From contig CP053680.1 of assembly GCA_019623805.1 (NCBI GenBank), forward strand, positions 1,426,001 through 1,490,000: a stretch of DNA of 64,000 bases, given 5' to 3'. Position numbers and translations under genes: made by a program. The DNA comes from Gammaproteobacteria bacterium (ex Lamellibrachia satsuma). Lineage in GTDB: Bacteria > Pseudomonadota > Gammaproteobacteria > Chromatiales > Chromatiaceae. Below, piece by piece: positions 19,087-27,686 of the stretch (position 1 is the stretch's first letter; each line of letters starts with the position of its first letter). The notes beneath the pieces were generated by a model that saw nothing but the letters and a program-made list of their open reading frames with translations, did no database searches and was not told the origin of the DNA.

Positions 19087-20208
19087 GTGAATCTTGAGTT
19101 GACAAAATATTCTTTGAAACCCATGTTGCAGTCTGGTTTTCTATTGGCAGTTGTTGTTAGCGGTATGGTGCTGGTTTCCGGGTGTGCCACCCACGCACCA
19201 ACCCCGGAAGCCAAGGTAGCATCACCCGGACAATTTGTGTGGCCCGCGCCCCCGCAGCAACCTCGTGTCCGCTATCTCGGCAGCCTGAAATCCCTCGAAG
19301 ACGTGGCCGGCAAGCCACAGCAAAACCTGCGTGACAGGCTGCTCGGCAAAAAGGACGGGGAGCACCGCACCCTGATTAAACCTTACGGCGTACACAGTGA
19401 TTCGAAGGGACGGGTCTTCGTCGCCGATTCCGGCATCGCTGGCCTGGTGGTGTTCGATATCGAGAAGAAGGACCTGTCCTTCTGGGGTGCCAGTGGACCG
19501 GGGGCGCTGCGCAAACCGTTAGGTGTAACATCCGACGCTCAGGGCAATGTGTACGTCAGTGATGTCATTGACCATCGAGTGGTGGTTTTCGACCACGAAG
19601 GCAACTACCTCAATGCAATGGGTGGGCAAGACACCCTGATTACGCCGGTAGGCATGGTTTTCAATGAAAGAACCCAGCGCCTTTACGTGGCGGACTCCAA
19701 GAAACATCAGATCATCGTATTCGACCGCGAAGGAAATGTGGATTTCACCATCGGCCAGCAGGGTAGCGAAACCGGCAACTTAAACTCCCCGACCAACATA
19801 GCGATAGATAGGGAGGGACGCCTTTATGTAGCCGACACCTTGAACTTTCGCGTTCAAATATTTGCAGCGGACGGTACCCATATCAGCACTTTTGGCAAAA
19901 TTGGCGACGGTAGAGGCGATTTTAGCCGCCTGAAAGGGATCGGAGTGGACAGCGAAGGGCACATTTACGCGGTCGATGCCGCATTTAATAATTTTCAGGT
20001 CTTTAACCAAGAGGGGCAACTGCTGCTGGTCGTTGGCCAGACAGGTACCGGTCCGGGAGGGTTTTATCTGCCGGCGGGCGCCCACGTGGATCAGAACAAC
20101 CGGATTTTTATCGCCGATCAGTTCAACATGCGGATACAGATGTTCGAATACATCGGAGAATCAGACACGCCCCCACCACCACTATCGAAAATTTCAAATG
20201 ATCCATAA
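19087..20208 (+). CDS. NHL-repeat beta-propeller lipoprotein 1
   Basis: A GTG start was chosen because GGAG lies 7 bases upstream. The signal peptide ends in the lipobox LVSGC, so the protein is a lipoprotein. A short linker with FVWPAPPQQPRVRYLGS precedes about six NHL blades with repeats of the type GRVFVADSGIAGLVVFD, RLYVADTLNFRVQIFAADG and RIFIADQFNMRIQMFEY. NHL propellers are interaction platforms with no expected enzyme activity. A paralogue lies at 24153-25160, so two propellers bracket the cytochrome/barrel genes. It probably sits at the outer membrane and may hold surface cytochromes in place (inference). Confidence 0.85.
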   Translation: MNLELTKYSLKPMLQSGFLLAVVVSGMVLVSGCATHAPTPEAKVASPGQFVWPAPPQQPRVRYLGSLKSLEDVAGKPQQNLRDRLLGKKDGEHRTLIKPYGVHSDSKGRVFVADSGIAGLVVFDIEKKDLSFWGASGPGALRKPLGVTSDAQGNVYVSDVIDHRVVVFDHEGNYLNAMGGQDTLITPVGMVFNERTQRLYVADSKKHQIIVFDREGNVDFTIGQQGSETGNLNSPTNIAIDREGRLYVADTLNFRVQIFAADGTHISTFGKIGDGRGDFSRLKGIGVDSEGHIYAVDAAFNNFQVFNQEGQLLLVVGQTGTGPGGFYLPAGAHVDQNNRIFIADQFNMRIQMFEYIGESDTPPPPLSKISNDP

Positions 20209-20430
20209 AAGATAGGGTAATACCCCCATTGATGATTGTCATTGACTATCATAATATTCCCATTGCGCCGGTGGGACTATATTCCCAATCAATACATAAC
20301 AAAAGACGCAACCGGACGCCGTCAGAAAACGCATTAAAAACAGCAACAATCACAAAGCAGCTAGAAGTAAGCTTGAAGTTAATAAAAAAGCATAGGTGCT
20401 CCATATTCAATCGTATAGGGAGTTTTTACC

Positions 20431-21039
20431 ATGAAAAAGAAGTTGGCGGCCTTAAGTTTTCTACTTGTCTCCTTAGTCCTGTCAGGCATGGCAGTTGGAG
20501 CCAGCATTGTTGGCTCAAGTCATGACTTGACTGGTACAGGTGTTTCAGCATCGGTTTGTGTGTTCTGCCACACGCCTCACAACGCAAGCACTACGAATTT
20601 AACAACTCCGTTGTGGAACCGTGTTGACACGACCTCAACTTTCCAAATGTACGACAGCCCCACGTTCGATATGAGTCCTGCCGCAGGCTCCCAGCCGGCA
20701 GGCGTCTCACTGGCATGTCTAAGCTGTCATGATGGAAGCCTTTCCGTAGATCAATTACTCAATCCACCTGCCGATTTTGTCGCCAACGCAAACACTGTGG
20801 GCGGACTCGGAACCGACCTGCGAAATGATCATCCGATCTCCTTTGGTTACAACGTTGGTTTGGATCCGGCTTTCGAGCCTGCTGGTACCGTAGTTGCTGC
20901 CGGACTGCCATTGTTTGGCGCCGCTGGGGATCAGGTCGAATGCGGAACCTGCCACAACGTACATGATCCGGAAATCAATAAATTCCTGCGCATAAGCAAT
21001 ACAGCCAGCGCTATGTGCGTGGCCTGCCACATCAAGTAA
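20431..21039 (+). CDS. Tetraheme c-type cytochrome, OmcE-like
   Basis: A 202-residue secreted protein with GGGAG 8 bases before ATG and a signal peptide ending near AVGAS. Four CxxCH motifs (CVFCH, CLSCH, CGTCH, CVACH) bind four hemes. Outside these motifs there are exactly four histidines (SSHD, TPHN, NDHP, NVHD), the number needed for bis-histidine ligation of every heme. The layout (CVFCHTPHNA, PLWNR, CLSCHDG, NDHPISF, CHNVHD, FLR, CVACH) matches my memory of Geobacter OmcE, a tetraheme that polymerises into extracellular nanowires. Polymerisation here is inference. It is followed by two triheme cytochromes and an outer-membrane barrel in the same direction. Confidence 0.85.
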   Translation: MKKKLAALSFLLVSLVLSGMAVGASIVGSSHDLTGTGVSASVCVFCHTPHNASTTNLTTPLWNRVDTTSTFQMYDSPTFDMSPAAGSQPAGVSLACLSCHDGSLSVDQLLNPPADFVANANTVGGLGTDLRNDHPISFGYNVGLDPAFEPAGTVVAAGLPLFGAAGDQVECGTCHNVHDPEINKFLRISNTASAMCVACHIK

Positions 21040-21061
21040 CTGCTCAAGTTAACCTCACCGC

Positions 21062-21739
21062 ATGCATACTAGAGCGGATAAGTTGAAATATGGAACCAGG
21101 GCAATGCAAATTGCCCTGGTTCTTACTAGTGTACTGATCATATCCTCTTGCAGCACTCAGACCCGGCAGTTATTTTTTGATATCCAGCCACCCACGCCCG
21201 AGGAGCTGGCTGAGAAAAAGCAAAAAGAGGAAGCTGCACTTGCTGCATTGCAGGCCAGAAATAAACAGAAAAACCAGCTGACTGGCCCTGAGGGCATGTC
21301 TTTCGGTAGATCTGATGATAATCGGCCGCGACCGGAAATCGAGTCAGTCATGGACTGGAAAAAGGCACAGGAGATACTGCCGAAGGATTACAAGAAGGGC
21401 ATCGACTGGTCCGCCGCGCTGGAACAGGGTCTGATACGGCCGCGTGTCGGCGACGACCCCCGGGCAGAGTGGGCCTCCGCTTTCCAGTGGGACTTTATCA
21501 TCAAGGCTAAAAAGCCTAAGAACCATGCATATTTCCCGCACTCTGCCCATACCGAGTGGCTGGGTTGCAGGAACTGTCACAACACCTCTCTCTATCCCTA
21601 TAAAAGAAATCCAGCCACGATGAAGGAGATGAAGAAAGGTGCATCCTGCGGTGCCTGTCATGGCAAGAAGAAAGTTGCTTTCTCCCTGAAGGCATGCAAG
21701 CGCTGCCATCTGAACAGGAAGAAGAAGAAAAAGAAGTAA
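21062..21739 (+). CDS. Triheme c7-type cytochrome lipoprotein
   Basis: A signal peptide ending in ISSC gives a lipidated N-terminal Cys. A charged helical linker (about 40-75, EELAEKKQKEEAALAAL) and a spacer follow. The c7-type domain has FPHSAHTEWLGCRNCH, then CGACHGKKKVAFS and CKRCH, giving three hemes. The C terminus is a run of lysines. The Lys-rich surface suits docking to acidic partners. By position it is probably a periplasmic-side, membrane-tethered electron carrier feeding the barrel encoded two genes downstream; this is inference. Confidence 0.82.
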   Translation: MHTRADKLKYGTRAMQIALVLTSVLIISSCSTQTRQLFFDIQPPTPEELAEKKQKEEAALAALQARNKQKNQLTGPEGMSFGRSDDNRPRPEIESVMDWKKAQEILPKDYKKGIDWSAALEQGLIRPRVGDDPRAEWASAFQWDFIIKAKKPKNHAYFPHSAHTEWLGCRNCHNTSLYPYKRNPATMKEMKKGASCGACHGKKKVAFSLKACKRCHLNRKKKKKK

Positions 21740-21793
21740 TACTTTTGCCGTTTGATATGACGGCATGCCGATATATATTGTACAGGTAGGTGT

Positions 21794-22132
21794 ATGCGTA
21801 CATACAATCTTATTTCAGTCTGTCTGTTCCTGCTGGCAATCAGCTCAACGCTGGGAGCAGCTCCCGGAGATATTCAATATGAACGCAAGGGGGGGGATGC
21901 TGAAGAGCTGAAGACATTTCCACCATCCATCTTTCCGCACTGGATACACCGGGTAAACTACCGTTGTGACGCATGCCATAACAAGCTGTTCGAGATGAAA
22001 ACCGGCACCACCCCCATCAACAAGGACCTGATGAAGGAAGGAAAAGTTTGTGCCGTCTGCCATAACGGCAAACAGGCCTTTGACGATGGTTTCGAGAACT
22101 GTAACCGCTGTCATATCAATGATGGGAAATGA
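21794..22132 (+). CDS. Triheme c7-type periplasmic cytochrome
   Basis: 112 residues with a signal peptide cut near TLGAAP and AGGTAGG ahead of the ATG. CDACH, CAVCH and CNRCH bind three hemes; FPHWIH supplies further histidines. The FPH...CxxCH...G..CAxCH..K.AF....C.RCH pattern is the c(7)-type triheme domain. The stop overlaps the start of the barrel gene (ATGA), so cytochrome and barrel are made together. That supports a complex in which the cytochrome sits in or under the barrel, as in MtrA/MtrB-type conduits (established for that family, inferred here). Confidence 0.85.
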   Translation: MRTYNLISVCLFLLAISSTLGAAPGDIQYERKGGDAEELKTFPPSIFPHWIHRVNYRCDACHNKLFEMKTGTTPINKDLMKEGKVCAVCHNGKQAFDDGFENCNRCHINDGK

Positions 22133-24156
22133 TCAACATGGTTCTGGGCGAGACCATGCCAAGAGTCATGAAGTGTCCGGGTTTTTCCTGGTTATTCTTT
22201 GCAACGATCACGCTGTGGACCACGAATAGCAATGCCCTGTCCTGGGACGAAGTGACCCTCTATCCCACTGAATTCGAGGCACTTGTCGATTTTGACGGCA
22301 CCAACAGACGCAAAAGCGGCAGTTCACGGGAGACCGAATGGAGAGCCGGTGTGCGTATCGAACAGAATGGCTATGTTCTGGATCCCGGTATCGCATTGTT
22401 TCATCTGGACATTGAACCCATGTACACATGGGGCGATTTCGAATCCAGCGACACAAGTCGAGACAACACTGGCGAACTCCTCAATTACCTACTCCAGCTG
22501 AATCTTTTCCGAGAGACGCCGGGGCCGGTTGGCTTCGACTTGTCCGCACAACGGAACACGAATTTCAACACAGGTTCCCTCGGTAGCCGAATCGATAATG
22601 TCATCGACACAAAGCGCGCGACTGCCAACTGGAAAAACCTTGCCTTTCCCACAAGTCTCACTTACGAGGAGAGATCACTCGAAGAGGAATTTCGATCCAG
22701 CCTGAACAGTGCCGTATCTGAGCGCGATGAAACACTGAAGAGGTGGATCATCAAAGGGCGAAGCAGCAAGCTGGATTTACGTCTGGAGCACAAGTCCCTG
22801 GACGACCTGACCAACCGTGATCAAGATTACGAAATCGATGAGGCTAACTTCTCCCACCATCTGCCCTGGGGAAACAACAGTCACCTTCGATCACGTTTCG
22901 ACTATTACGACCGCACCGGCTTTAACGCCAACAAACGCCTGACATTTGATGAGTTCGCTCGTATACAGCATACGCCGAATCTGTATAGCCGCACTTCCTA
23001 TCATTATCATTCAATCAAGCAGAACATAAAAAATATAGAACACCGCGGCATCTTTGAGTTGAACCATCAGCTATACACAAACCTGAACACGAAGGCCTAT
23101 ACAAACATAACTTCCCGCAACTCAGACATCATAGACGAAGACAAATGGCTAATCGGACTGGATGGCAAATACAATAAGCAGGATCTGTTCGGTGCCATTG
23201 TCACGGCAGGCCTGGGAGGCTCCTACCAGGAGACCGACCGGGTTTCCAATCAGGGAGTGGTGGAGGTCGTCGATGAGAGCCACGTTGTGCCCCTGACTGG
23301 TTCGGTAATCCTTAACCAGCGCTTCATTCTGACAAGCACCATCATTGTTACCGACGAAACCGGCACACTGGTATACACGGAGGGTTCCGATTACACGGTA
23401 TTTCCTCTTGCAGGGGACCTGACCCAGCTGCAGGCCATTCCCGGCGGACGAATCGACACCGGCGACACCCTCCTGGTGAGTTACCAGGCGCAGCCGCTAC
23501 CATCGCAGATGTTTTCCACTATCCGCACCAACTACAACCTGGGCATCGACCTGGGCTGGATGCGATTTTCCCACTCCGACAACATATCGGATGACAAACT
23601 CATGTCCGGTGCCGGTGAGAGCTTCCTCAACGACACCCGCAACACCATTACCGATATCGAATTTCGTGCGGAACTGGCATCCATCGACACTCTCGTGGGG
23701 GCCGCGAGACGCTTTACTCTGGCCGGTGGATTCGAATCCACGACTTACACCTCTCGCCAAGTGCTATCCTGGACTACAGGCAGTAACTCAAGTTCCAGGG
23801 GGATTCAGTGGAACCTGAACGCCACTCAGTCTTTCACCGAGCAGGAATCTCTGGATACCGACCTGTACCGCATAGAGCTATCGGCCAATTGGCGACCCTA
23901 TGCGAGACTGTCGATCCACCCCATACTGGGTGCCTGGAAGCGGTATGACACGGGGGATGCCATAAGCGGCGGCCGTCGGGATGACGAATTCATCACAGCC
24001 GGCGTCAGAGGCAACTGGCGGTACCGGGAACTCGATCTAAGCTTCAACTATCACCACGACCAACGAACAACCTCGAGCTATGCACAGCCAGCCGGCAGTA
24101 CCACCGAGTCCATCGAGGACAGGCTGATGTTCACCCTGAGGCGAAGATTCAGATGA
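22129..24156 (+). CDS. Outer-membrane beta-barrel, porin-cytochrome conduit type
   Basis: 675 residues. A signal peptide ends at NALSWDEVTLYP. The rest is rich in alternating aromatic/polar strands with short turns (SRFDYYDRTGF, NLYSRTSYHYHSIKQ, LDLSFNYHHDQRTTS) and ends LRRRFR, close to the usual terminal Phe of barrels. There are no CxxCH motifs. A domain near residues 385-465 (VVPLTGSVILNQRFILTSTI and VFPLAGDLTQLQ) looks like an inserted soluble region. Size and overlaps with a triheme cytochrome (4 bases) and an NHL lipoprotein (4 bases) fit the barrel of a trans-outer-membrane conduit. Direct similarity to MtrB or OmbB cannot be judged by eye. Confidence 0.72.
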   Translation: MINMVLGETMPRVMKCPGFSWLFFATITLWTTNSNALSWDEVTLYPTEFEALVDFDGTNRRKSGSSRETEWRAGVRIEQNGYVLDPGIALFHLDIEPMYTWGDFESSDTSRDNTGELLNYLLQLNLFRETPGPVGFDLSAQRNTNFNTGSLGSRIDNVIDTKRATANWKNLAFPTSLTYEERSLEEEFRSSLNSAVSERDETLKRWIIKGRSSKLDLRLEHKSLDDLTNRDQDYEIDEANFSHHLPWGNNSHLRSRFDYYDRTGFNANKRLTFDEFARIQHTPNLYSRTSYHYHSIKQNIKNIEHRGIFELNHQLYTNLNTKAYTNITSRNSDIIDEDKWLIGLDGKYNKQDLFGAIVTAGLGGSYQETDRVSNQGVVEVVDESHVVPLTGSVILNQRFILTSTIIVTDETGTLVYTEGSDYTVFPLAGDLTQLQAIPGGRIDTGDTLLVSYQAQPLPSQMFSTIRTNYNLGIDLGWMRFSHSDNISDDKLMSGAGESFLNDTRNTITDIEFRAELASIDTLVGAARRFTLAGGFESTTYTSRQVLSWTTGSNSSSRGIQWNLNATQSFTEQESLDTDLYRIELSANWRPYARLSIHPILGAWKRYDTGDAISGGRRDDEFITAGVRGNWRYRELDLSFNYHHDQRTTSSYAQPAGSTTESIEDRLMFTLRRRFR

Positions 24157-25160
24157 CCAGACGATGGAGTTTCCTACTGGCGCTGTTACTTGGTGCCTGC
24201 GCAACAACCGGCCCGGATACGCTTCCCAAATCCGGCGAGACACCACACATGGTCTGGCCAGCAGCACCGGAGCAGCCGCGAATCGAATTGATTGCATCGT
24301 TCAGCAGCGCGGAAGACCTCGGCCTGCGCAAATCCTTCTTCCGCAGGATACTGGATTTCCTTGCCGGCAGCGATGATCGCCGTCTGTCACGTCCCTACGC
24401 GGTCGCCGTCAATAGCGAAAAGGTCGCCGTTGCCGATCCTGATACGGCGACAGTGCACCTGTTCGAGCTACAGAAAAAATCCTATCAACAAATTGATCGT
24501 GCAGGAAAGCAGCTTTTCGCATCGCCTATCGGGGTGGCTCTCGGCGGTGACAAACTGTTCGTAGCCGATTCCGACCTGAACAAGGTGTTTGTGCTGGACT
24601 CCCGCCTTGAGACGCTACAGGTTCTGGAAGATTTCCAACGCCCGACCAGCCTTGCGTTCGACCCGGTACGTCAGCGCCTCTACGTGACCGACACCCTGGC
24701 ACACGAGGTGCATGTCTTTGATCAAGATGGCGGACTCCTGTTCAAGATAGGCAAGCGCGGCGAACAAGATATGCAATTCAATTATCCCAGCCATCTGGCA
24801 TTCGCCAATGACCGCTTGTTCGTCAACGACACGATGAATTTCCGTATCCAGATTTTCGATCCCGATGGTCACCATCTGATAACCTTTGGAAAACATGGAG
24901 ACGCATCCGGCTATTTCTCACAATCGAAGGGCGTGGTGGCTGATTCCGATGGTCATGTCTATATTGCCGACGCCCTGGCAAACCGGGTGCAGATCTTCGA
25001 TCAGAACGGTTCATTCCTGCTGGAATTTGGCAATGGCGGTGACGCCCCCGGCGCTTTTCACATGCCGTCCGGGCTAGCAACATGGAATGATAAAATATAT
25101 GTGGCCGACTCCTATAACCAGCGTATCCAGATTTTCCGATACCTGAAGGCGAGTGACTGA
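24153..25160 (+). CDS. NHL-repeat beta-propeller lipoprotein 2
   Basis: 335 residues. The signal peptide ends in the lipobox LLGAC, then a linker holds MVWPAAPEQPRIELIAS, the same motif as in the first propeller lipoprotein. NHL blades follow: KLFVADSDLNKVFVLDS, RLYVTDTLAHEVHVFDQDG, HVYIADALANRVQIFDQNG and KIYVADSYNQRIQIFRY. It overlaps the barrel stop codon and is followed directly by the dodecaheme cytochrome. It is clearly a paralogue of the lipoprotein at 19087-20208; the pair may scaffold different extracellular cytochromes. Confidence 0.87.
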   Translation: MTRRWSFLLALLLGACATTGPDTLPKSGETPHMVWPAAPEQPRIELIASFSSAEDLGLRKSFFRRILDFLAGSDDRRLSRPYAVAVNSEKVAVADPDTATVHLFELQKKSYQQIDRAGKQLFASPIGVALGGDKLFVADSDLNKVFVLDSRLETLQVLEDFQRPTSLAFDPVRQRLYVTDTLAHEVHVFDQDGGLLFKIGKRGEQDMQFNYPSHLAFANDRLFVNDTMNFRIQIFDPDGHHLITFGKHGDASGYFSQSKGVVADSDGHVYIADALANRVQIFDQNGSFLLEFGNGGDAPGAFHMPSGLATWNDKIYVADSYNQRIQIFRYLKASD

Positions 25161-25161
25161 T

Positions 25162-26955
25162 ATGCGAAAAATATCTGTATTGTGTATGTGTCTTCTGATT
25201 GTCTCGGCTGCCACAGTGGGGGACGTGGCAACTACCGTGCATAACCTGTCGTCCTCGGGACCGGCGACAGGGGCGTTTAAGAGCCTGACTGAAGATCGGA
25301 TCTGTATTTTTTGCCATACGCCCCACGCGGCCACTCCCGATACGCCTTTATGGAACAGGCTCTCCACCGGAGCTTATACCCCTTATCAAAGCAGCACCAC
25401 GGATGCAGCTGCAGGAAATATGAGTTCTTCTTCAGATTTATGCCTATCCTGCCATGATGGCACCATAGCCTTGGGTGACCTGGTCAACCCTGGGACTGGA
25501 GTTACCAACGACCTGAGCACCACATTCCTGACCGGTCGGGCTCTCATCGGCTCCGACCTATCCAACGACCACCCTGTCGCAATCGTCTACGACCCAAATT
25601 TACTGGTCACCGACCCGGATCTGCTCTCCCCTGACGTCGTGGATCTTCCACTAACAAATGGAGAGCTTCACTGCTCTTCCTGCCACGATCCCCACAAGGA
25701 CACATATCCGCCCTTTCTTCGCAAGCCGACGCTTAACGGTGAACTATGCATCACCTGTCACATACCAACGGGGGCGACTTGGGATTGGACAACCAGCTCC
25801 CATGCCACATCCGTCGCCACACCGCCCCTGGGAACCGATCCCTGGCCCGAACGCAAAGCGGCCTGGGTGGGCCAGAATGTAAGTGAGAACGCTTGTATGA
25901 ATTGCCATACGCCGCACAACGCGGCTACGCCGGTGAGACTCATCAAGGATCAGGAGGAACAAACCTGTTACCTGTGCCACAACGGCACCGTGGCACAGGA
26001 TATTCTCGCAGAAGAACTGAAATTTTCTCACCATCCGGTTGAGGTGACGCCCAGCCTGGACCACGATTCCGTTCGAGCGGAGAACCCTCTTACCATGCAA
26101 TTCCACGTCGAGTGCGAAGACTGTCACAACCCACATGGCAGTTATAGTTCTCCACCAATGATCTCTTTCAATCCAGCCAACCCAGCGGACACAAACCACA
26201 CGACGGCGCCATTCGTCAACGGCAGCATGGTGGGTGTGACAGGAATTGACAACGGTGGAGCTGTGAAGCCAGAGGTGGATTACGAATACGAAGTTTGCTT
26301 CAAGTGCCACGGTGTACCCGGAAATAGTGCATGCGATAACCAGCGCTGTTCGACTGCCACTGGTTACAGCATGACCCGTCAGGACGGTGTTTACAACTTA
26401 CGCGACAAGGTTGATCCAGGCAATCCGGCACTGGTTTCTTACCACCCTATCACAGCCAACGACCCTTTCAATAACGGCGAAGTCCCCAGTCTGCGCGCTG
26501 ACATCCCCCTGGATACGACCAGCAGCCTGATCTACTGCAGCGATTGCCATAACAGTAACGTTTCGCCCGCCGCTGGCGGAGTGGGAACAGCAGGTTCCCA
26601 TGGATCCACGTACGAAGGCATTCTGGCAATGCCCTATGATTTTGATCCACAAACCGCCACTTCCGCAAACAGCCTCTGCTACAAATGTCATAATGCCGCC
26701 AGCCTGGAGGTCTCTTTCATACACAGCAAACACGTGGGTTCGAATACTACCTGCATCAACTGTCACGATCCCCATGGCTCTGCGAAATTTCCCCACCTGC
26801 TCAATTTCCTGACCTTTGCCAATGTTACAGGACCCATGGAGATCACCGGAACCGGTGCCTTTACTGAACCAACCTGGATAGACAACGGACAGTATAGTGG
26901 CACTTGCCATTTGGTCTGCCATGGAAAAACACATGATGCATGGTCATACCCCTGA
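25162..26955 (+). CDS. Multiheme c-type cytochrome with 11 CxxCH and one CX3CH motif
   Basis: 597 residues from the ATG just after the preceding stop; a GTG three codons earlier is less likely. A signal peptide (MRKISVLCMCLLIVSAATVG) is followed by CIFCH, CLSCH, CSSCH, CITCH, CMNCH, CYLCH, CEDCH, CFKCH, CSDCH, CYKCH and CINCH. Near the C terminus CHLVCH has three residues between the cysteines, a rarer heme site. The first four hemes repeat the tetraheme protein's layout (CIFCHTPHAA, PLWNR, CLSCHDG, NDHPVAI, CHDPH, FLRK, CITCH). The remaining eight look like an added module. Likely an exported electron-transfer protein at the cell surface. Confidence 0.85.
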   Translation: MRKISVLCMCLLIVSAATVGDVATTVHNLSSSGPATGAFKSLTEDRICIFCHTPHAATPDTPLWNRLSTGAYTPYQSSTTDAAAGNMSSSSDLCLSCHDGTIALGDLVNPGTGVTNDLSTTFLTGRALIGSDLSNDHPVAIVYDPNLLVTDPDLLSPDVVDLPLTNGELHCSSCHDPHKDTYPPFLRKPTLNGELCITCHIPTGATWDWTTSSHATSVATPPLGTDPWPERKAAWVGQNVSENACMNCHTPHNAATPVRLIKDQEEQTCYLCHNGTVAQDILAEELKFSHHPVEVTPSLDHDSVRAENPLTMQFHVECEDCHNPHGSYSSPPMISFNPANPADTNHTTAPFVNGSMVGVTGIDNGGAVKPEVDYEYEVCFKCHGVPGNSACDNQRCSTATGYSMTRQDGVYNLRDKVDPGNPALVSYHPITANDPFNNGEVPSLRADIPLDTTSSLIYCSDCHNSNVSPAAGGVGTAGSHGSTYEGILAMPYDFDPQTATSANSLCYKCHNAASLEVSFIHSKHVGSNTTCINCHDPHGSAKFPHLLNFLTFANVTGPMEITGTGAFTEPTWIDNGQYSGTCHLVCHGKTHDAWSYP

Positions 26956-27090
26956 CGTGGTTAAGGGGCTTGTTACACCAAAACGGTTCAATAGATTTGT
27001 GTCACTCAGTTAAATACTGTTGATTTAATGAGGTTAAGAGGGATGACAACAAGCAGCTACATCATGCCTGGATTGTATGAGTCACAATGA

Positions 27091-27216
27091 TTCTTAACGG
27101 GAATTGATAGAACAGGAAAAAGCAGCCTGGTAAATACAGCATCTTTCTTGCCAACTACCGATACGGTAGTCCACACATATCAGCCCCCAAACTTTTACCA
27201 GATTCTTGACTGTTAG
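27091..27216 (+). pseudogene. Possible P-loop GTPase fragment
   Basis: In the 400-base gap after the dodecaheme gene, one frame of 41 codons contains TGIDRTGKSSLVNTASFL then PTTDTVVH. The GxxxxGKSSLVN pattern followed by a Thr-Thr pair matches the G1 loop and switch region of a small GTPase. It has no start codon or ribosome site, a stop lies just upstream, and the rest of the gap codes for nothing. It may be the remnant of a gene displaced here, or chance. Confidence 0.25.
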
Positions 27217-27356
27217 CCTCTAGTTGCTTTCGAAAATTCACAATATGCGAATATGGTTTCTTTGGCATAGAGCAGTCTAACGAGGATCTGAAGATTGGAG
27301 GCTGATTGTGAATTTATGGGTCAACAGTCGACTAGACTAAACCCGGTTTAATCTTA

Positions 27357-27686
27357 TCACTTCTTCGGGGGCGGACCTGGCAGCGTAGCATAATAGGCGG
27401 CAACGTCAGCCATATCCTGTTCACTCATATCCTCGGCTTCCATGTCTTCATTTTCGTCGACCCGTTTACCCGATTTGTAGTCCATGAGCTCCTGGATATG
27501 TTCTTGTGGGTCCATCCCGGCAATCGGCGGATTATCCTCGTCACCCAGGCCATCGTCACCGTGGCAGTCCTCACAATCCTCTTCCGCCAGCTTCTTGCCT
27601 TTTGCGACATCACCACCAGCCTGGACGCTGGCAACCGAAAAAATAGAGACAAACATAGTGGTAACAATCAATTTCTTGATCAACAT
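27357..27686 (-). CDS. Small acidic monoheme cytochrome c
   Basis: 109 residues from the ATG with AGGAGG 9 bases upstream. A signal peptide (MLIKKLIVTTMFVSIFSVAS...QAG) is followed by a class I cytochrome domain: heme motif CEDCH near residue 38, the likely axial methionine in IAGMDP, and the usual C-terminal helix (MADVAAYYATLPGP). The mature protein is strikingly acidic (EEDCEDCHGDDGLGDEDN; DENEDMEAEDMSEQD). That suits docking onto the Lys-rich triheme lipoprotein at 21.1-21.7 kb (inference). It faces the cytochrome operon convergently. Confidence 0.85.
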   Translation of the reverse strand: MLIKKLIVTTMFVSIFSVASVQAGGDVAKGKKLAEEDCEDCHGDDGLGDEDNPPIAGMDPQEHIQELMDYKSGKRVDENEDMEAEDMSEQDMADVAAYYATLPGPPPKK

